26,177 bases of DNA from Glaesserella parasuis (lineage in GTDB: Bacteria; Pseudomonadota; Gammaproteobacteria; Enterobacterales; Pasteurellaceae). The notes under the pieces are model-generated. The model had not been told where the DNA came from, did no database searches, and saw only the letters and a program-made list of their open reading frames with translations. The DNA is taken from contig NZ_MUXW01000051.1 in NCBI RefSeq assembly GCF_002015085.1, positions 5,820 through 31,996 of the forward strand, given 5' to 3'. A program made the translations under genes and the position numbers. Of this stretch, positions 8,113-15,365 are shown piece after piece. Every line of letters begins with the position of its first letter. Position 1 is the stretch's first letter.

Positions 8113-9408
8113 TTATCCAACCCAAACAAATTTGGCAATAAAGAGCAGTGAAACTACCGCAACAGCAGGGTTAATCTCTTTTACTCGACCTGTACAGAGT
8201 TTCATAATGGAATAACTAATGAAACCAAAAGCAATCCCTTCCGTAATCGAATAGGTAAATGGCATCATTGCAGTAGTAATAAATGCAGGTGTCGCTTCGG
8301 TTAAGTCGTCCCATTTAACTTCAATTAAACTTGAAGCCATTAAAATGCCAACAAACACTAAGGCACCAGCTGTTGCATAAGCAGGAACAACAGCTGCAAG
8401 CGGTGAGAAGAAGATCGTTAATAGGAAAAGCACACCCACAACAACAGCGGTTAAACCTGTACGCCCGCCAACAGAAACCCCTGAGCCACTTTCAATATAG
8501 GTACTGATTGCTGATGTTCCCATATAAGAGCCTGCCATAGCACTCACACTATCGACATAAAGTGCTTGTTTCATTTTTGGGAAACGACCTTGTTCATCTG
8601 CAATTCCAGCTTTGTTCGTAACTGCAATTAATGTACCTGATGAGTCAAATAAATTAACCAACATAAAGGAAAAGATAATTCCTAGCAGTGCGGTATCTAA
8701 TGCCCCTGCGACATCAACTTGTCCAACGACAGCTTCAAGGCTTGGTGGAGTTGAAATCACACCTGAGAATTTGACATCAGGATCAAAGATTAACGCTAAT
8801 GCAGTCACCACAACGATTGAAATTAACACACCTGAATGAATGCCTTTTGCAGCCAGTACCACGATAATAAAGAAGCCTAAAATGCCCATTAAGACTTTTG
8901 GATCGTGCAATTCACCTAAAGCCACTAAGGTCGCAGGGTTTACGACAACGAGCCCCATATTTTTAAAGCCGATTAACGCAATAAATAAGCCGATACCTGC
9001 ACCAATACCCACGCGTAAACCAAGTGGAATGGCTGACATAAACCAGTAGCGAACTTGCAATATCGTGAGGATAAATAAACCGACAGAACCCCAGAAGATT
9101 GCTCCCATTCCTGTTTGCCAGCTATAACCAAGTTTTTGTACGACAACAAAAGCAAAGAATGCATTCAATCCCATTGCAGGGGCGAGTGCGATAGGAAGGT
9201 TACTGAACAACCCCATTGCAATAGTTCCGAATGCTGCGATTAAGCAGGTGGTAACAAAGACAACTTGGGTATCCATACCAGCCACACCTAAAATAGATGG
9301 GTTGACGAAAACGATATAAACCATCGTGAAGAATGTGGTAATCCCTGCCACAATTTCAGTTTTGACATTACTGCCTTTTTCTTTCAATTGAAACAAACGT
9401 TCAAGCAT
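8113..9408 (-). CDS. adeP: Adenine permease (AdeP/AdeQ-type, AzgA-like NCS2)
   Basis: A 431-residue multi-helix inner-membrane purine transporter, closest in pattern to E. coli PurP/AdeP and YicO/AdeQ. Conserved stretches include TEIVAGITTFFTMVYIVFVNP, LAPAMGLNAFFAFVV, FSFMLVNLFDSSGTLIAVT, GTSAISTYIESGSGVSVGGRTGLTA and the C-terminal FAYSITEGIA-like segment. The frame is open to a TTG at 9471, but the family N-terminus is MLERLF..., and ATG 9408 has AAGAGG five bases upstream, so 9408 is chosen. The leader is about 110 nt with a PurR-type box further upstream (9570-9585). It sits next to uraA, same strand, with its own control. Substrate assignment to adenine rather than guanine/hypoxanthine follows the AdeP/AdeQ resemblance. 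Confidence 0.88.
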   Translation of the reverse strand: MLERLFQLKEKGSNVKTEIVAGITTFFTMVYIVFVNPSILGVAGMDTQVVFVTTCLIAAFGTIAMGLFSNLPIALAPAMGLNAFFAFVVVQKLGYSWQTGMGAIFWGSVGLFILTILQVRYWFMSAIPLGLRVGIGAGIGLFIALIGFKNMGLVVVNPATLVALGELHDPKVLMGILGFFIIVVLAAKGIHSGVLISIVVVTALALIFDPDVKFSGVISTPPSLEAVVGQVDVAGALDTALLGIIFSFMLVNLFDSSGTLIAVTNKAGIADEQGRFPKMKQALYVDSVSAMAGSYMGTSAISTYIESGSGVSVGGRTGLTAVVVGVLFLLTIFFSPLAAVVPAYATAGALVFVGILMASSLIEVKWDDLTEATPAFITTAMMPFTYSITEGIAFGFISYSIMKLCTGRVKEINPAVAVVSLLFIAKFVWVG

Positions 9409-9523
9409 AGTGCCTCTTAATAAAATAAAGAATTTCAGGAAATAAGATGGAAATGAAATTGACGAAGGCAACCGATAGTGCTAAATGCACAAGAAGATAG
9501 GAAGTCTTGGCTATTTCGTTCAG

Positions 9524-9585
9524 AGTGTAGCCAAAATCTTAGGATTACTCAAGGGATAGAATGTAAAATACGTAATCGTTTGCTT
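9524..9585 (-). promoter_or_regulatory. Adenine permease promoter region with PurR-type box
   Basis: Read on the minus strand, AAGCAAACGATTACGT (9570-9585) matches the loose PurR consensus ANGCAANCGNTTNCNT at all defined positions. A possible promoter follows: TTGAGT (9547-9552), a 17-base spacer and TACACT (9524-9529). The box lies at about -50 to -65 from that start. The box is convincing, the promoter less so. Confidence 0.6.
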
Positions 9586-9594
9586 ATTTAAGCA

Positions 9595-10252
9595 TTATTC
9601 TACAAAATAATGTGGTACAAAGTGGTTATCATTCCCTGTAATTGCGGTAAAATCTTCTCGAATACCTATACCACAAGCTGTATCCCCAACAATCCAAGCT
9701 CCTATAATTGGATACATTCCATCAAAGCAAGGTATTGCATATTTTTTATTGAAATACATAGCCATTTAACCATAAAAAGAAGAGGGCTCACTTCCTTTTG
9801 CTGGAAATTCAATACCTTGATGTTCAGAATGATAGAAAATATTAGCCTCTTCTCTTCCTAAAATTGTTTTTTTAATCCAAAGATCTGTCGAATGAGATAT
9901 TTGATGCTTTGAAAGATAGGTTGGTAACAAAAGTGGATGATTAGGGTATTTTTCCACATCGGCTCAATAAACTGTGTTTTTGCCGTAGGAATATAAGTAG
10001 CAAAGTCTGTTTTAGTTAGCCATTCTAGTGGATAAAGTTTAAAAATGAGATCGATATAATTTCCGTGAAGATCAACGAATTGTTGGCTCTCATCATCGTA
10101 ACCAATATCTTCAACGGCAAGTTGATGAATATTCCAACTAGCAAGAAAAGCAGTTTCACAAAGATAATCTATATTTCCCCAATCTTCTTTCGTTCGATAG
10201 ACATCGCGTTGAATAAGTTGCTCGGAACAGCCTCCAAGTAAACTCAGAATAG
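9595..10252 (-). pseudogene. ygiC: Decayed ygiC-like gene (glutathionylspermidine synthase family), 3' part
   Basis: The minus strand encodes in pieces the C-terminal half of a YgiC/YjfC-type ATP-grasp protein. In order: RDVYRTKEDWGNIDYL... FVDLHGNYIDLIFKLYPLEWL... TQFIEPMWK (to about 9955); then in another frame YPNHPLLLPTYLSKHQ and KKTILGREEANIF; then YG-stop; a short NGYVFQ in a shifted frame; and finally PCFDGMYPIIGAWIVGDTACGIGIRED... HFVPHYFVE, ending at 9595. Between MWK and YPNHP about 15 residues normal for the family (ISNKALLPLLW-like) are missing with a frame change. At least three frame disruptions and loss of the whole N-terminal half make it non-functional. Its 5' border at about 10252 abuts the uraA relic. 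E. coli YgiC is about 386 residues. Confidence 0.82.
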
Positions 10253-10343
10253 ATTAGAACTAAAGCCTCAAACGCCACGAAAAGCATTTGTAAGCCAAAG
10301 AACTCTTGATATTTTCTGTTATCATTTTTCAACTCTCTATAAT
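10253..10343 (-). repeat. Relic duplicate of the uraA 5' end
   Basis: Bases 10253-10343 are closely similar to 7833-7936, which hold the first codons, start codon and ribosome site of uraA. The copy has scattered substitutions and lost 13 bases, which destroys the frame soon after the start. It lies directly between the stop of ydfG (10348) and the ygiC remnant. It carries no PurR box. It looks like the scar of a duplication or recombination event. Confidence 0.85.
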
Positions 10344-10347
10344 TGAA

Positions 10348-11097
10348 CTAGGATTTATGTACCATGAGTGATGAAAAACTTTGTGATACAGGCATGATTT
10401 CAATGCTATTTACATTCACATGATTAGGTTGTTGATTCAGCCACAATACTATTTCTGCAATATCTTCGGGTTTTAAATACTCTACATTTTCATAAAGTTT
10501 AGATACCTTTTCCTTATCACCTTTAAAGCGGACATACGAAAACTCAGTATCACCACATAACCCCGGTTCGACATTACTCACACGTATTGCTGTCCCAATT
10601 AGATCCGCTCTTAAATTTAAACTAAATTGTTTCAAAAAAGCCTTCGTCCCCCCATAAACGTTACCTCCTGGATAAGCATATGTGCCAGCTATTGATCCCA
10701 AATTAATAATATGCCCAGTATTTCTTTCTACCATTCCTGGTAAAATCAAATGGGTGATAGTAACCACCCCTTTGATATTGGTATCAATCATTTGGTACCA
10801 ATCATCTAAATCTGCTTCATATGCAGCATCTAAACCTAATGCCAAACCAGCATTATTCACTAATAAATCGACATGTTTCCAACAATCTGGTCGATTATTT
10901 AGAGCATGAATCGTTTCATCTGCATTACGAATATCAAAAGCAAGCGGAAAAAAATGATCTGGGAATTCATCTTTTAACATCTTTAACCGTTCAATACGTC
11001 TCCCTGTACCAATAACTCTATAACCTGCCTGAATCAACGTTCGACAAATAGCTAAACCGAATCCAGAAGTTACTCCTGTTACCAATGCTGTTTTCAT
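10348..11097 (-). CDS. ydfG: NADP-dependent 3-hydroxy acid / L-allo-threonine dehydrogenase, SDR family
   Basis: A 249-residue classical short-chain dehydrogenase. Visible motifs: cofactor loop TGVTSGFG (7-14) followed by TGRR (arginines favour NADP), NNAG (81-84), Asn107, and the catalytic triad Ser135 (NLGSIAG), Tyr148 and Lys152 (YGGTK). The stretches NNAGLALG, MIDTNIKG, LPGMVERNTGHIIN and EPGLCGDTEFS closely follow E. coli YdfG, which oxidises L-allo-threonine, serine and 3-hydroxy acids. The frame extends upstream to 11166 and would overlap can, but AGGGAGGGG before ATG 11097 and the family N-terminus fix the start there. It follows can by 52 bases on the same strand and may share its transcript. 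Confidence 0.92.
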   Translation of the reverse strand: MKTALVTGVTSGFGLAICRTLIQAGYRVIGTGRRIERLKMLKDEFPDHFFPLAFDIRNADETIHALNNRPDCWKHVDLLVNNAGLALGLDAAYEADLDDWYQMIDTNIKGVVTITHLILPGMVERNTGHIINLGSIAGTYAYPGGNVYGGTKAFLKQFSLNLRADLIGTAIRVSNVEPGLCGDTEFSYVRFKGDKEKVSKLYENVEYLKPEDIAEIVLWLNQQPNHVNVNSIEIMPVSQSFSSLMVHKS

Positions 11098-11149
11098 AAT
11101 TCCCCTCCCTAAATACCATAGGTAAAAAATATTGAAGGATAAAAATTGA

Positions 11150-11812
11150 CTATGAGTTATTGTCACCCTCTCTCAATAATTTTGCGATTGCATTACGATA
11201 AGTGATCTCTAAGCTCTCTCGACTTGTCGCCATAACACCTTGATCATTTAAGAACCCATCATTAACATCATAGACCCAACCATGAATAGAGAGTTTTTTC
11301 CCCCTCTCCCAAGCTGATTTAACAATAGTTGAACGTCCCAAATTATAAACCTGTTCCGCTACATTCAAACGAACTAACATATCCCCCCTATGTTCGGGAG
11401 ATATTTTTCCAAGAAGATGGCTATGTTTAAACCATAGATCTCGAATATGCAGTAGCCAATTGCTAATTAAACCATGATCTTCCATTCCAATTGCAGCCTT
11501 AATACCGCCACAGTTGGTATGCCCACAAATAATAATATGTTCGATATCCAGCACATCCACAGCATATTGTACAACTGAAAGACAATTTAAATCGGTGTGA
11601 ATGACAAGATTCCCCACATTTCTATGAACGAATAGTTCTCCTGGCTCTAATCCCGTCAACTTCTCAGCAGGAACTCGACTATCTGAACATCCAATCCATA
11701 AAAAACTAGGTTTCTGATGTTCTGCTAGCTGTTTAAAATAATCTGAATGCTCATCTTTCATTTGAGTTGCCCAAGCATGATTATTTGCAAACAGACGTTC
11801 AATTTTTTTCAT
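11150..11812 (-). CDS. can: Beta-class carbonic anhydrase
   Basis: A 220-residue beta-carbonic anhydrase that interconverts CO2 and bicarbonate in the cytoplasm, supplying bicarbonate for carboxylations. The zinc ligands are at Cys42 (WIGCSDSRVP), His98 and Cys101 (ICGHTNCGG), with the Asp44-Arg46 dyad, the same spacing as E. coli Can (YadF). The frame opens further upstream at 11839, but MKKIERLFANN from ATG 11812 is the family N-terminus and has GGGA upstream. The leader contains a hairpin followed by a T-rich tract and an alternative pairing over the ribosome site (see findings). It is upstream of ydfG on the same strand and divergent from lolD. Confidence 0.94.
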   Translation of the reverse strand: MKKIERLFANNHAWATQMKDEHSDYFKQLAEHQKPSFLWIGCSDSRVPAEKLTGLEPGELFVHRNVGNLVIHTDLNCLSVVQYAVDVLDIEHIIICGHTNCGGIKAAIGMEDHGLISNWLLHIRDLWFKHSHLLGKISPEHRGDMLVRLNVAEQVYNLGRSTIVKSAWERGKKLSIHGWVYDVNDGFLNDQGVMATSRESLEITYRNAIAKLLREGDNNS

Positions 11813-12168
11813 AAATTCCCATTTAGTATAAAAAAACAAACCCCAAATTTTAAATTGGGAAAGAACAATTCTTATTCAAAGATTAATGAATAAAAAGGTT
11901 TTCATCTTATTATGAGTACTCATATCCGTCAAATTTAATCAATAATTAAACTCAACGAGCAGAGAGATCCCCATAAATGGATAGAACATTATATAGTAAG
12001 TTTTATCCCTCCAATAAATCCAATATGCTATAGCAAAATAGCGGGGAAGCTCCTACAAGTCTAATCTGATCACATAAGTATGATTGAATTTTACTGCTTT
12101 CATGTAGCATCTACCACGTTTTTTGTTTAAGATGAAACACAATAATTTCTTTCAACAAGTAAAACATA
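11813..12168. other. Divergent can/lolD intergenic region
   Basis: About 355 bases without a gene separate the divergently transcribed can and lolD. It contains a perfect 14-bp palindrome TATGAGTACTCATA at 11911-11924, which could be an operator, and the hairpin/T-tract of the can leader at about 11829-11861. No tRNA, intact ORF or recognisable IS end is seen. The lolD ribosome site is weak, and no confident promoter for lolD could be named. Confidence 0.5.
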
Positions 12169-12855
12169 ATGTCATCAAATGAACTTCTTCGCTGTGAAAA
12201 TATCAGCAAATTTTACCAAGAGGGCGAAAATGCTACTCAGGTGCTTAAAAACGTATCCTTTTCAATGAATGCAGGCGAACTTGTGGCGATTGTTGGTAGC
12301 TCTGGCTCAGGCAAAAGTACCTTGTTACACACTCTTGGCGGTTTAGATCAACCTAGTGACGGCGAGGTGTTTATCAAAGGGCAATCATTGCAAAAGCTCA
12401 GTAGCAATGCCCTTGCAAAACTACGCAATCAACATCTAGGCTTTGTCTATCAATTTCATCACTTAATGGCGGATTTTTCTGCGTTGGAAAATGTGATGAT
12501 GCCAATGTTAATCGGACAACAAAATAAAACGGAAGCCAAAGATCGTGCCGAAAAGATGTTACAAGCGGTAGGATTGGCTCACCGAATTACCCATCGACCT
12601 TCGGCGTTATCGGGCGGTGAACGCCAGCGTGTCGCGATTGCTCGTGCGTTGGTGAATAACCCTGCGTTAGTCCTTGCTGATGAACCGACCGGTAATCTCG
12701 ACCAAAAAACAACCGAGAGTATTTTTGAGCTAATTCAGCGTTTAAATCAAGAACAGCAGATTGCTTTCCTGTTAGTGACCCACGACTTGAATTTAGCCCA
12801 TAAACTAAACCGCCGTTTAATTATGCAAGACGGCGTATTGCGTGAGGATAACTAA
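12169..12855 (+). CDS. lolD: Lipoprotein-releasing ABC transporter ATPase LolD
   Basis: A 228-residue ABC ATPase that powers release of outer-membrane lipoproteins from the inner membrane to LolA. Walker A is GSSGSGKST (43-51), the Q-loop lies in VYQFHHLMADFSALENV (93-109), the signature is LSGGERQR (147-154), Walker B is LVLADEP (167-173) and the switch His is in VTHD. The VYQFHHL and ADFSALENVMMP segments are characteristic of LolD within the MacB/LolD group. The start ATG 12169 gives the family length, though no good ribosome site precedes it. Its stop TAA overlaps the lolE ATG by one base, so the two are translationally coupled. Confidence 0.95.
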   Translation: MSSNELLRCENISKFYQEGENATQVLKNVSFSMNAGELVAIVGSSGSGKSTLLHTLGGLDQPSDGEVFIKGQSLQKLSSNALAKLRNQHLGFVYQFHHLMADFSALENVMMPMLIGQQNKTEAKDRAEKMLQAVGLAHRITHRPSALSGGERQRVAIARALVNNPALVLADEPTGNLDQKTTESIFELIQRLNQEQQIAFLLVTHDLNLAHKLNRRLIMQDGVLREDN

Positions 12856-14105
12856 TGAGTACCCCATTTTTTATCAGTTGGCGTTATCAGCGTGACAAAC
12901 AGAAAAATCGCTTGGTGTCATTGATTTCGCTCTTTTCTAGTGTCGGCATTGCGTTGGGCGTTGCGGTGCTGATTATCGGCTTAAGTGCGATGAACGGCTT
13001 TGAACGAGAGCTAAATCAACGAGTGCTTTCCGTTGTTCCTCACGCTGAAATTATGGCGTATAACGAAAGTAAATCAGCGACCATTGCACAAGGTGATCGC
13101 CTTGAGCATATCGTAAAAGATAACCCAAATGTGACCGCTTTATCGCCGTTTGTCAGCTTTACTGGCTTGATTGAAAATGGTAGCCAGCTAAAGATTGCAC
13201 AGGTTCGGGGAATAGATCCAACCAAACAAGAACAAGTGAGCCAGCTCACCCAATTTATTCCGCAAGATCAATGGCAAGCGTTCAAGCAAGAGGGCGGTTT
13301 AGTTTTAGGGGCTGGAATTGCTCGTTCTCTGGACATCAACGTTGGCGATGAAGTCACTCTGTTATTGTCACAACCAACCGACGACGGCAAATTGGCTCAA
13401 CCTTTGCGTTTTAGCTTAACGATGACCGGTATTTTGCGTTTAGACGGACAACTTGATCACAGTTACGCACTGCTTCCGATTGCAAAAGCCCAAGAACTGT
13501 TAGAACTGAAACCAAGCCAATATACAGGCATTGAATTAGCGGTGAAACAGCCGTTTCAAGTCAGAGAGATTACCTTCTCTGAATTAGCGAATTACCCACA
13601 GCAACTATATATGCAAACGTGGATTGATAAATTTGGCTATATGTACAACGATATTCAACTGATCCGCACGGTGATGTACATTGCGATGGTGCTTGTGATT
13701 GGTGTGGCGTGCTTTAACATCATTTCGACCTTAGTAATGGCAGTTAAAGACAAACAAGGCGATATTGCCATTCAGCGAACCTTAGGGGCAAACAACCGTT
13801 TTATTCAACATATTTTCCTTTGGTACGGTTTAATTTCAGGTATGAAAGGGGCGTTATTCGGCGTGGCATTAGGTGTAGTTGTATCAATGAATTTAACTGC
13901 GATTATTAAATGGTTTGAAGGTTTAATCGGAATGAAATTGCTCTCAGACGGGGTGTATTTTATTGACTTTTTACCAAGCGAAATTCATTGGCTAGACATT
14001 GTTTGGGTACTTCTCGCCACCCTAATTTTAAGCCTAATCGCAAGCCTTTATCCTGCGATTAGAGCTTCTAAATTAGAACCTGCGAAGGTGTTGAGTGGGC
14101 ATTAA
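12855..14105 (+). CDS. lolE: Lipoprotein-releasing system permease LolE
   Basis: A 416-residue inner-membrane permease. A first helix (about 25-48, SLISLFSSVGIALGVAVLIIGLSAMNGFERELN) is followed by a large periplasmic domain (about 50-265) and three C-terminal helices (about 270-300, 320-350, 378-400) in the FtsX/MacB-like fold. SAMNGFERELNQRVLSVVPHAEI, DKFGYMYNDIQLIRTVMYIAMVLVIGVACFNI and VYFIDFLPSEIHWLDI follow E. coli LolE rather than LolC. It partners LolD. LolC, normally the third subunit encoded upstream, is not in this window, so it must be elsewhere or be replaced. Confidence 0.9.
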   Translation: MSTPFFISWRYQRDKQKNRLVSLISLFSSVGIALGVAVLIIGLSAMNGFERELNQRVLSVVPHAEIMAYNESKSATIAQGDRLEHIVKDNPNVTALSPFVSFTGLIENGSQLKIAQVRGIDPTKQEQVSQLTQFIPQDQWQAFKQEGGLVLGAGIARSLDINVGDEVTLLLSQPTDDGKLAQPLRFSLTMTGILRLDGQLDHSYALLPIAKAQELLELKPSQYTGIELAVKQPFQVREITFSELANYPQQLYMQTWIDKFGYMYNDIQLIRTVMYIAMVLVIGVACFNIISTLVMAVKDKQGDIAIQRTLGANNRFIQHIFLWYGLISGMKGALFGVALGVVVSMNLTAIIKWFEGLIGMKLLSDGVYFIDFLPSEIHWLDIVWVLLATLILSLIASLYPAIRASKLEPAKVLSGH

Positions 14106-14138
14106 ATACTTTTAGAGTATGACTATTTAGAACGGAAG

Positions 14139-15125
14139 TTATATCAACCCCAACACCTTCCGTCCATTCACGCTTGCAATATTTGCCATTTCTTCGAGAT
14201 TGGTAAAACGGCAACCTGCGGAAAGTAGGCTAAGTTCTTGCCACATATCCCCCTCACAAAGAGGAACCATATAGTCACAGATATTATCTGTACCAATTGC
14301 CACAGTAATTCCCTCTGGGATCATCTCATCAGCAGGCGTTAAAGCATTATGGAATGGTAAAACTTCATCTTTACGAGGGCTATCAATCCACGCCATCGGA
14401 CAAGCAATCATCATCATATCAACGGCTTTCATTTTCTTATAAAGCATCTGACGATACTCTCTAGGGTGAGCACCGATTGAAATCCCGTGAATAGCCACCA
14501 CACGCCCTTGCATTCCGTGTTCCACCGCTTTATCACACAATTGCTCTGTTTCTTTCTCTTTTGGATTGTTAAATTGATCGACGTGAACGTGAAGCATTTT
14601 ACCTTGTGATTTTGCGGTATCCATCAAAATATCCATCGCTTCTAAACCTTTTCCATAGTCCAATTCATCACGATAGGGTAAGCCGCCAATCATATCCACC
14701 ATTTCTGAACCAATATCAAACCACTTGCGAGCATTAGGTTCGATTACACCTTTTAAAGTTTGATTTGCAAAACGTAGAATAATATCGTTTTTATACACTT
14801 CGCGTGCTTTATGTGCTGCCAAAATCGCACGGTCTTCGCAGACTTGGTCAATATCAACGAAAGTCCCAAATGCAGTTACCCCTTGTGAAATCATCAACTC
14901 AATCGCTTGGCTAAAACGGCGGTAATAATCTTCTACGCTTGAATTTCGTTTGACTTCATCAACTAAATCCCATTTCTGTTGTAAATTGGCATTTTGATAA
15001 ATTTTGATTTTCTCAGGTGTCATAGTGAATGCTCTATCTGCGTGCGCGTGGGAATTAACCCAGCCCCCTTTTTTAATCACTTCATCACGAATATGGCTTT
15101 TTAAAGTACGAATTAACTGGCTCAT
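14139..15125 (-). CDS. CodA-like amidohydrolase, PurR-controlled
   Basis: A 328-residue metal-dependent amidohydrolase of the cytosine deaminase/AtzC-like branch. The TIM-barrel ligands are visible: HAH (His26, His28), HVHVDQ (His181), AIHGIS (His213) and GTDN (Asp280). Against E. coli CodA it is about 100 residues shorter, lacking most of the N- and C-terminal beta-sandwich. The CodA proton-shuttle glutamate (HCDE) is replaced by Gln184 (HVDQ). Cytosine deamination is therefore plausible but unproven; a related cyclic amidine or lactam substrate is possible. The start is ATG 15125 with AGAGGA upstream. The leader holds a PurR-type box, a short ORF and two terminators, tying it to nucleobase metabolism. 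It is convergent with lolE. Confidence 0.8.
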   Translation of the reverse strand: MSQLIRTLKSHIRDEVIKKGGWVNSHAHADRAFTMTPEKIKIYQNANLQQKWDLVDEVKRNSSVEDYYRRFSQAIELMISQGVTAFGTFVDIDQVCEDRAILAAHKAREVYKNDIILRFANQTLKGVIEPNARKWFDIGSEMVDMIGGLPYRDELDYGKGLEAMDILMDTAKSQGKMLHVHVDQFNNPKEKETEQLCDKAVEHGMQGRVVAIHGISIGAHPREYRQMLYKKMKAVDMMMIACPMAWIDSPRKDEVLPFHNALTPADEMIPEGITVAIGTDNICDYMVPLCEGDMWQELSLLSAGCRFTNLEEMANIASVNGRKVLGLI

Positions 15126-15148
15126 TGCTTATCCTCTAAAATATGGGC

Positions 15149-15171
15149 AAAAAAAATCTCAAAAATGAGAT
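15149..15171 (-). terminator. Second leader terminator-like hairpin
   Basis: On the minus strand a 6-bp stem (15166-15171 with 15156-15161) and a four-base loop are followed by eight T residues (15149-15156 overlap included). It ends 23 bases before the amidohydrolase start. The stem is short, so it may be a weak terminator or a pause site. Confidence 0.5.
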
Positions 15172-15278
15172 CTTCTAGAAATGGAAAAATAATGCGATAA
15201 AAAAACAGCCAAGCTTCGTTGAATAGCGAAGCTCAGCTGAAAAAGTGTGTTGGATACTGTTATATGATTTGGTTGCAT
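15159..15278 (-). CDS. Putative 39-residue leader peptide
   Basis: A short frame starts at ATG 15278 (MQPNHITVSN...) and ends at TGA 15159-15161. AAGGA lies seven bases upstream, a better ribosome site than many genes here have. The frame runs right through the first terminator hairpin (15199-15239) and stops inside the second. The peptide is rich in Ser, Phe and Leu and ends in SISRRSHF. This layout resembles the E. coli pyrBI leader (PyrL), where translation of the leader through the attenuator prevents termination. No homologue is recognised; coding is inferred only from SD, frame and position. Confidence 0.45.
   Translation of the reverse strand: MQPNHITVSNTLFQLSFAIQRSLAVFLSHYFSISRRSHF
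15199..15239 (-). terminator. Strong intrinsic terminator/attenuator in amidohydrolase leader
   Basis: On the minus strand a 13-bp stem with two G-U wobbles (15227-15239 pairing with 15206-15218), an eight-base loop and seven T residues (15199-15205) form a strong Rho-independent terminator. It lies between the PurR-controlled promoter and the amidohydrolase gene, so it should attenuate that gene. It could also end tcdA transcripts. Confidence 0.85.
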
Positions 15279-15308
15279 TTCTAGTTCCTTTCTTGGCACT
15301 AGGGCTAC

Positions 15309-15347
15309 ATTTTATCTTGTTTCTCTTCTTAATGCAAACGTTTGCTT
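15309..15347 (-). promoter_or_regulatory. Amidohydrolase promoter with PurR-type operator
   Basis: The box at 15332-15347 (ATGCAAACGTTTGCTT on the plus strand) matches the PurR consensus ANGCAANCGNTTNCNT fully and has the palindromic core GCAAACGTTTGC. On the minus strand it overlaps a possible -35 TTGCAT (15332-15337), followed after 17 bases by -10 TAAAAT (15309-15314). The start would be near 15302, giving a leader of about 177 nt. Confidence 0.78.
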
Positions 15348-15365
15348 TAAATAAAATATCAAATT

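Noticed and set aside
9409..9471. N-terminal extension of the adenine permease to a TTG at 9471
   Set aside because: The extension is not part of the family, and ATG 9408 has a good ribosome site.
9409..9530. Purine riboswitch in the adenine permease leader
   Set aside because: The conserved junction sequences and paired loops of purine riboswitches are not seen. Only a small GTGC/GCAC hairpin is present.
9610..9861. 83-codon plus-strand ORF in the gap upstream of the adenine permease gene
   Set aside because: It is the antisense of the ygiC-like remnant, whose minus-strand peptides match a known family. The plus-strand peptide has no recognisable features.
11098..11166. Extended ydfG start overlapping the end of can
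   Set aside because: The Rossmann fold begins at MKTALVTG from 11097, preceded by AGGGAGGGG. The upstream residues are not conserved in YdfG.
14132..14163. ACGGAAG/CTTCCGT inverted repeat as a terminator between lolE and the amidohydrolase gene
   Set aside because: The loop is long, the repeat lies mostly in coding sequence and no T tract follows.
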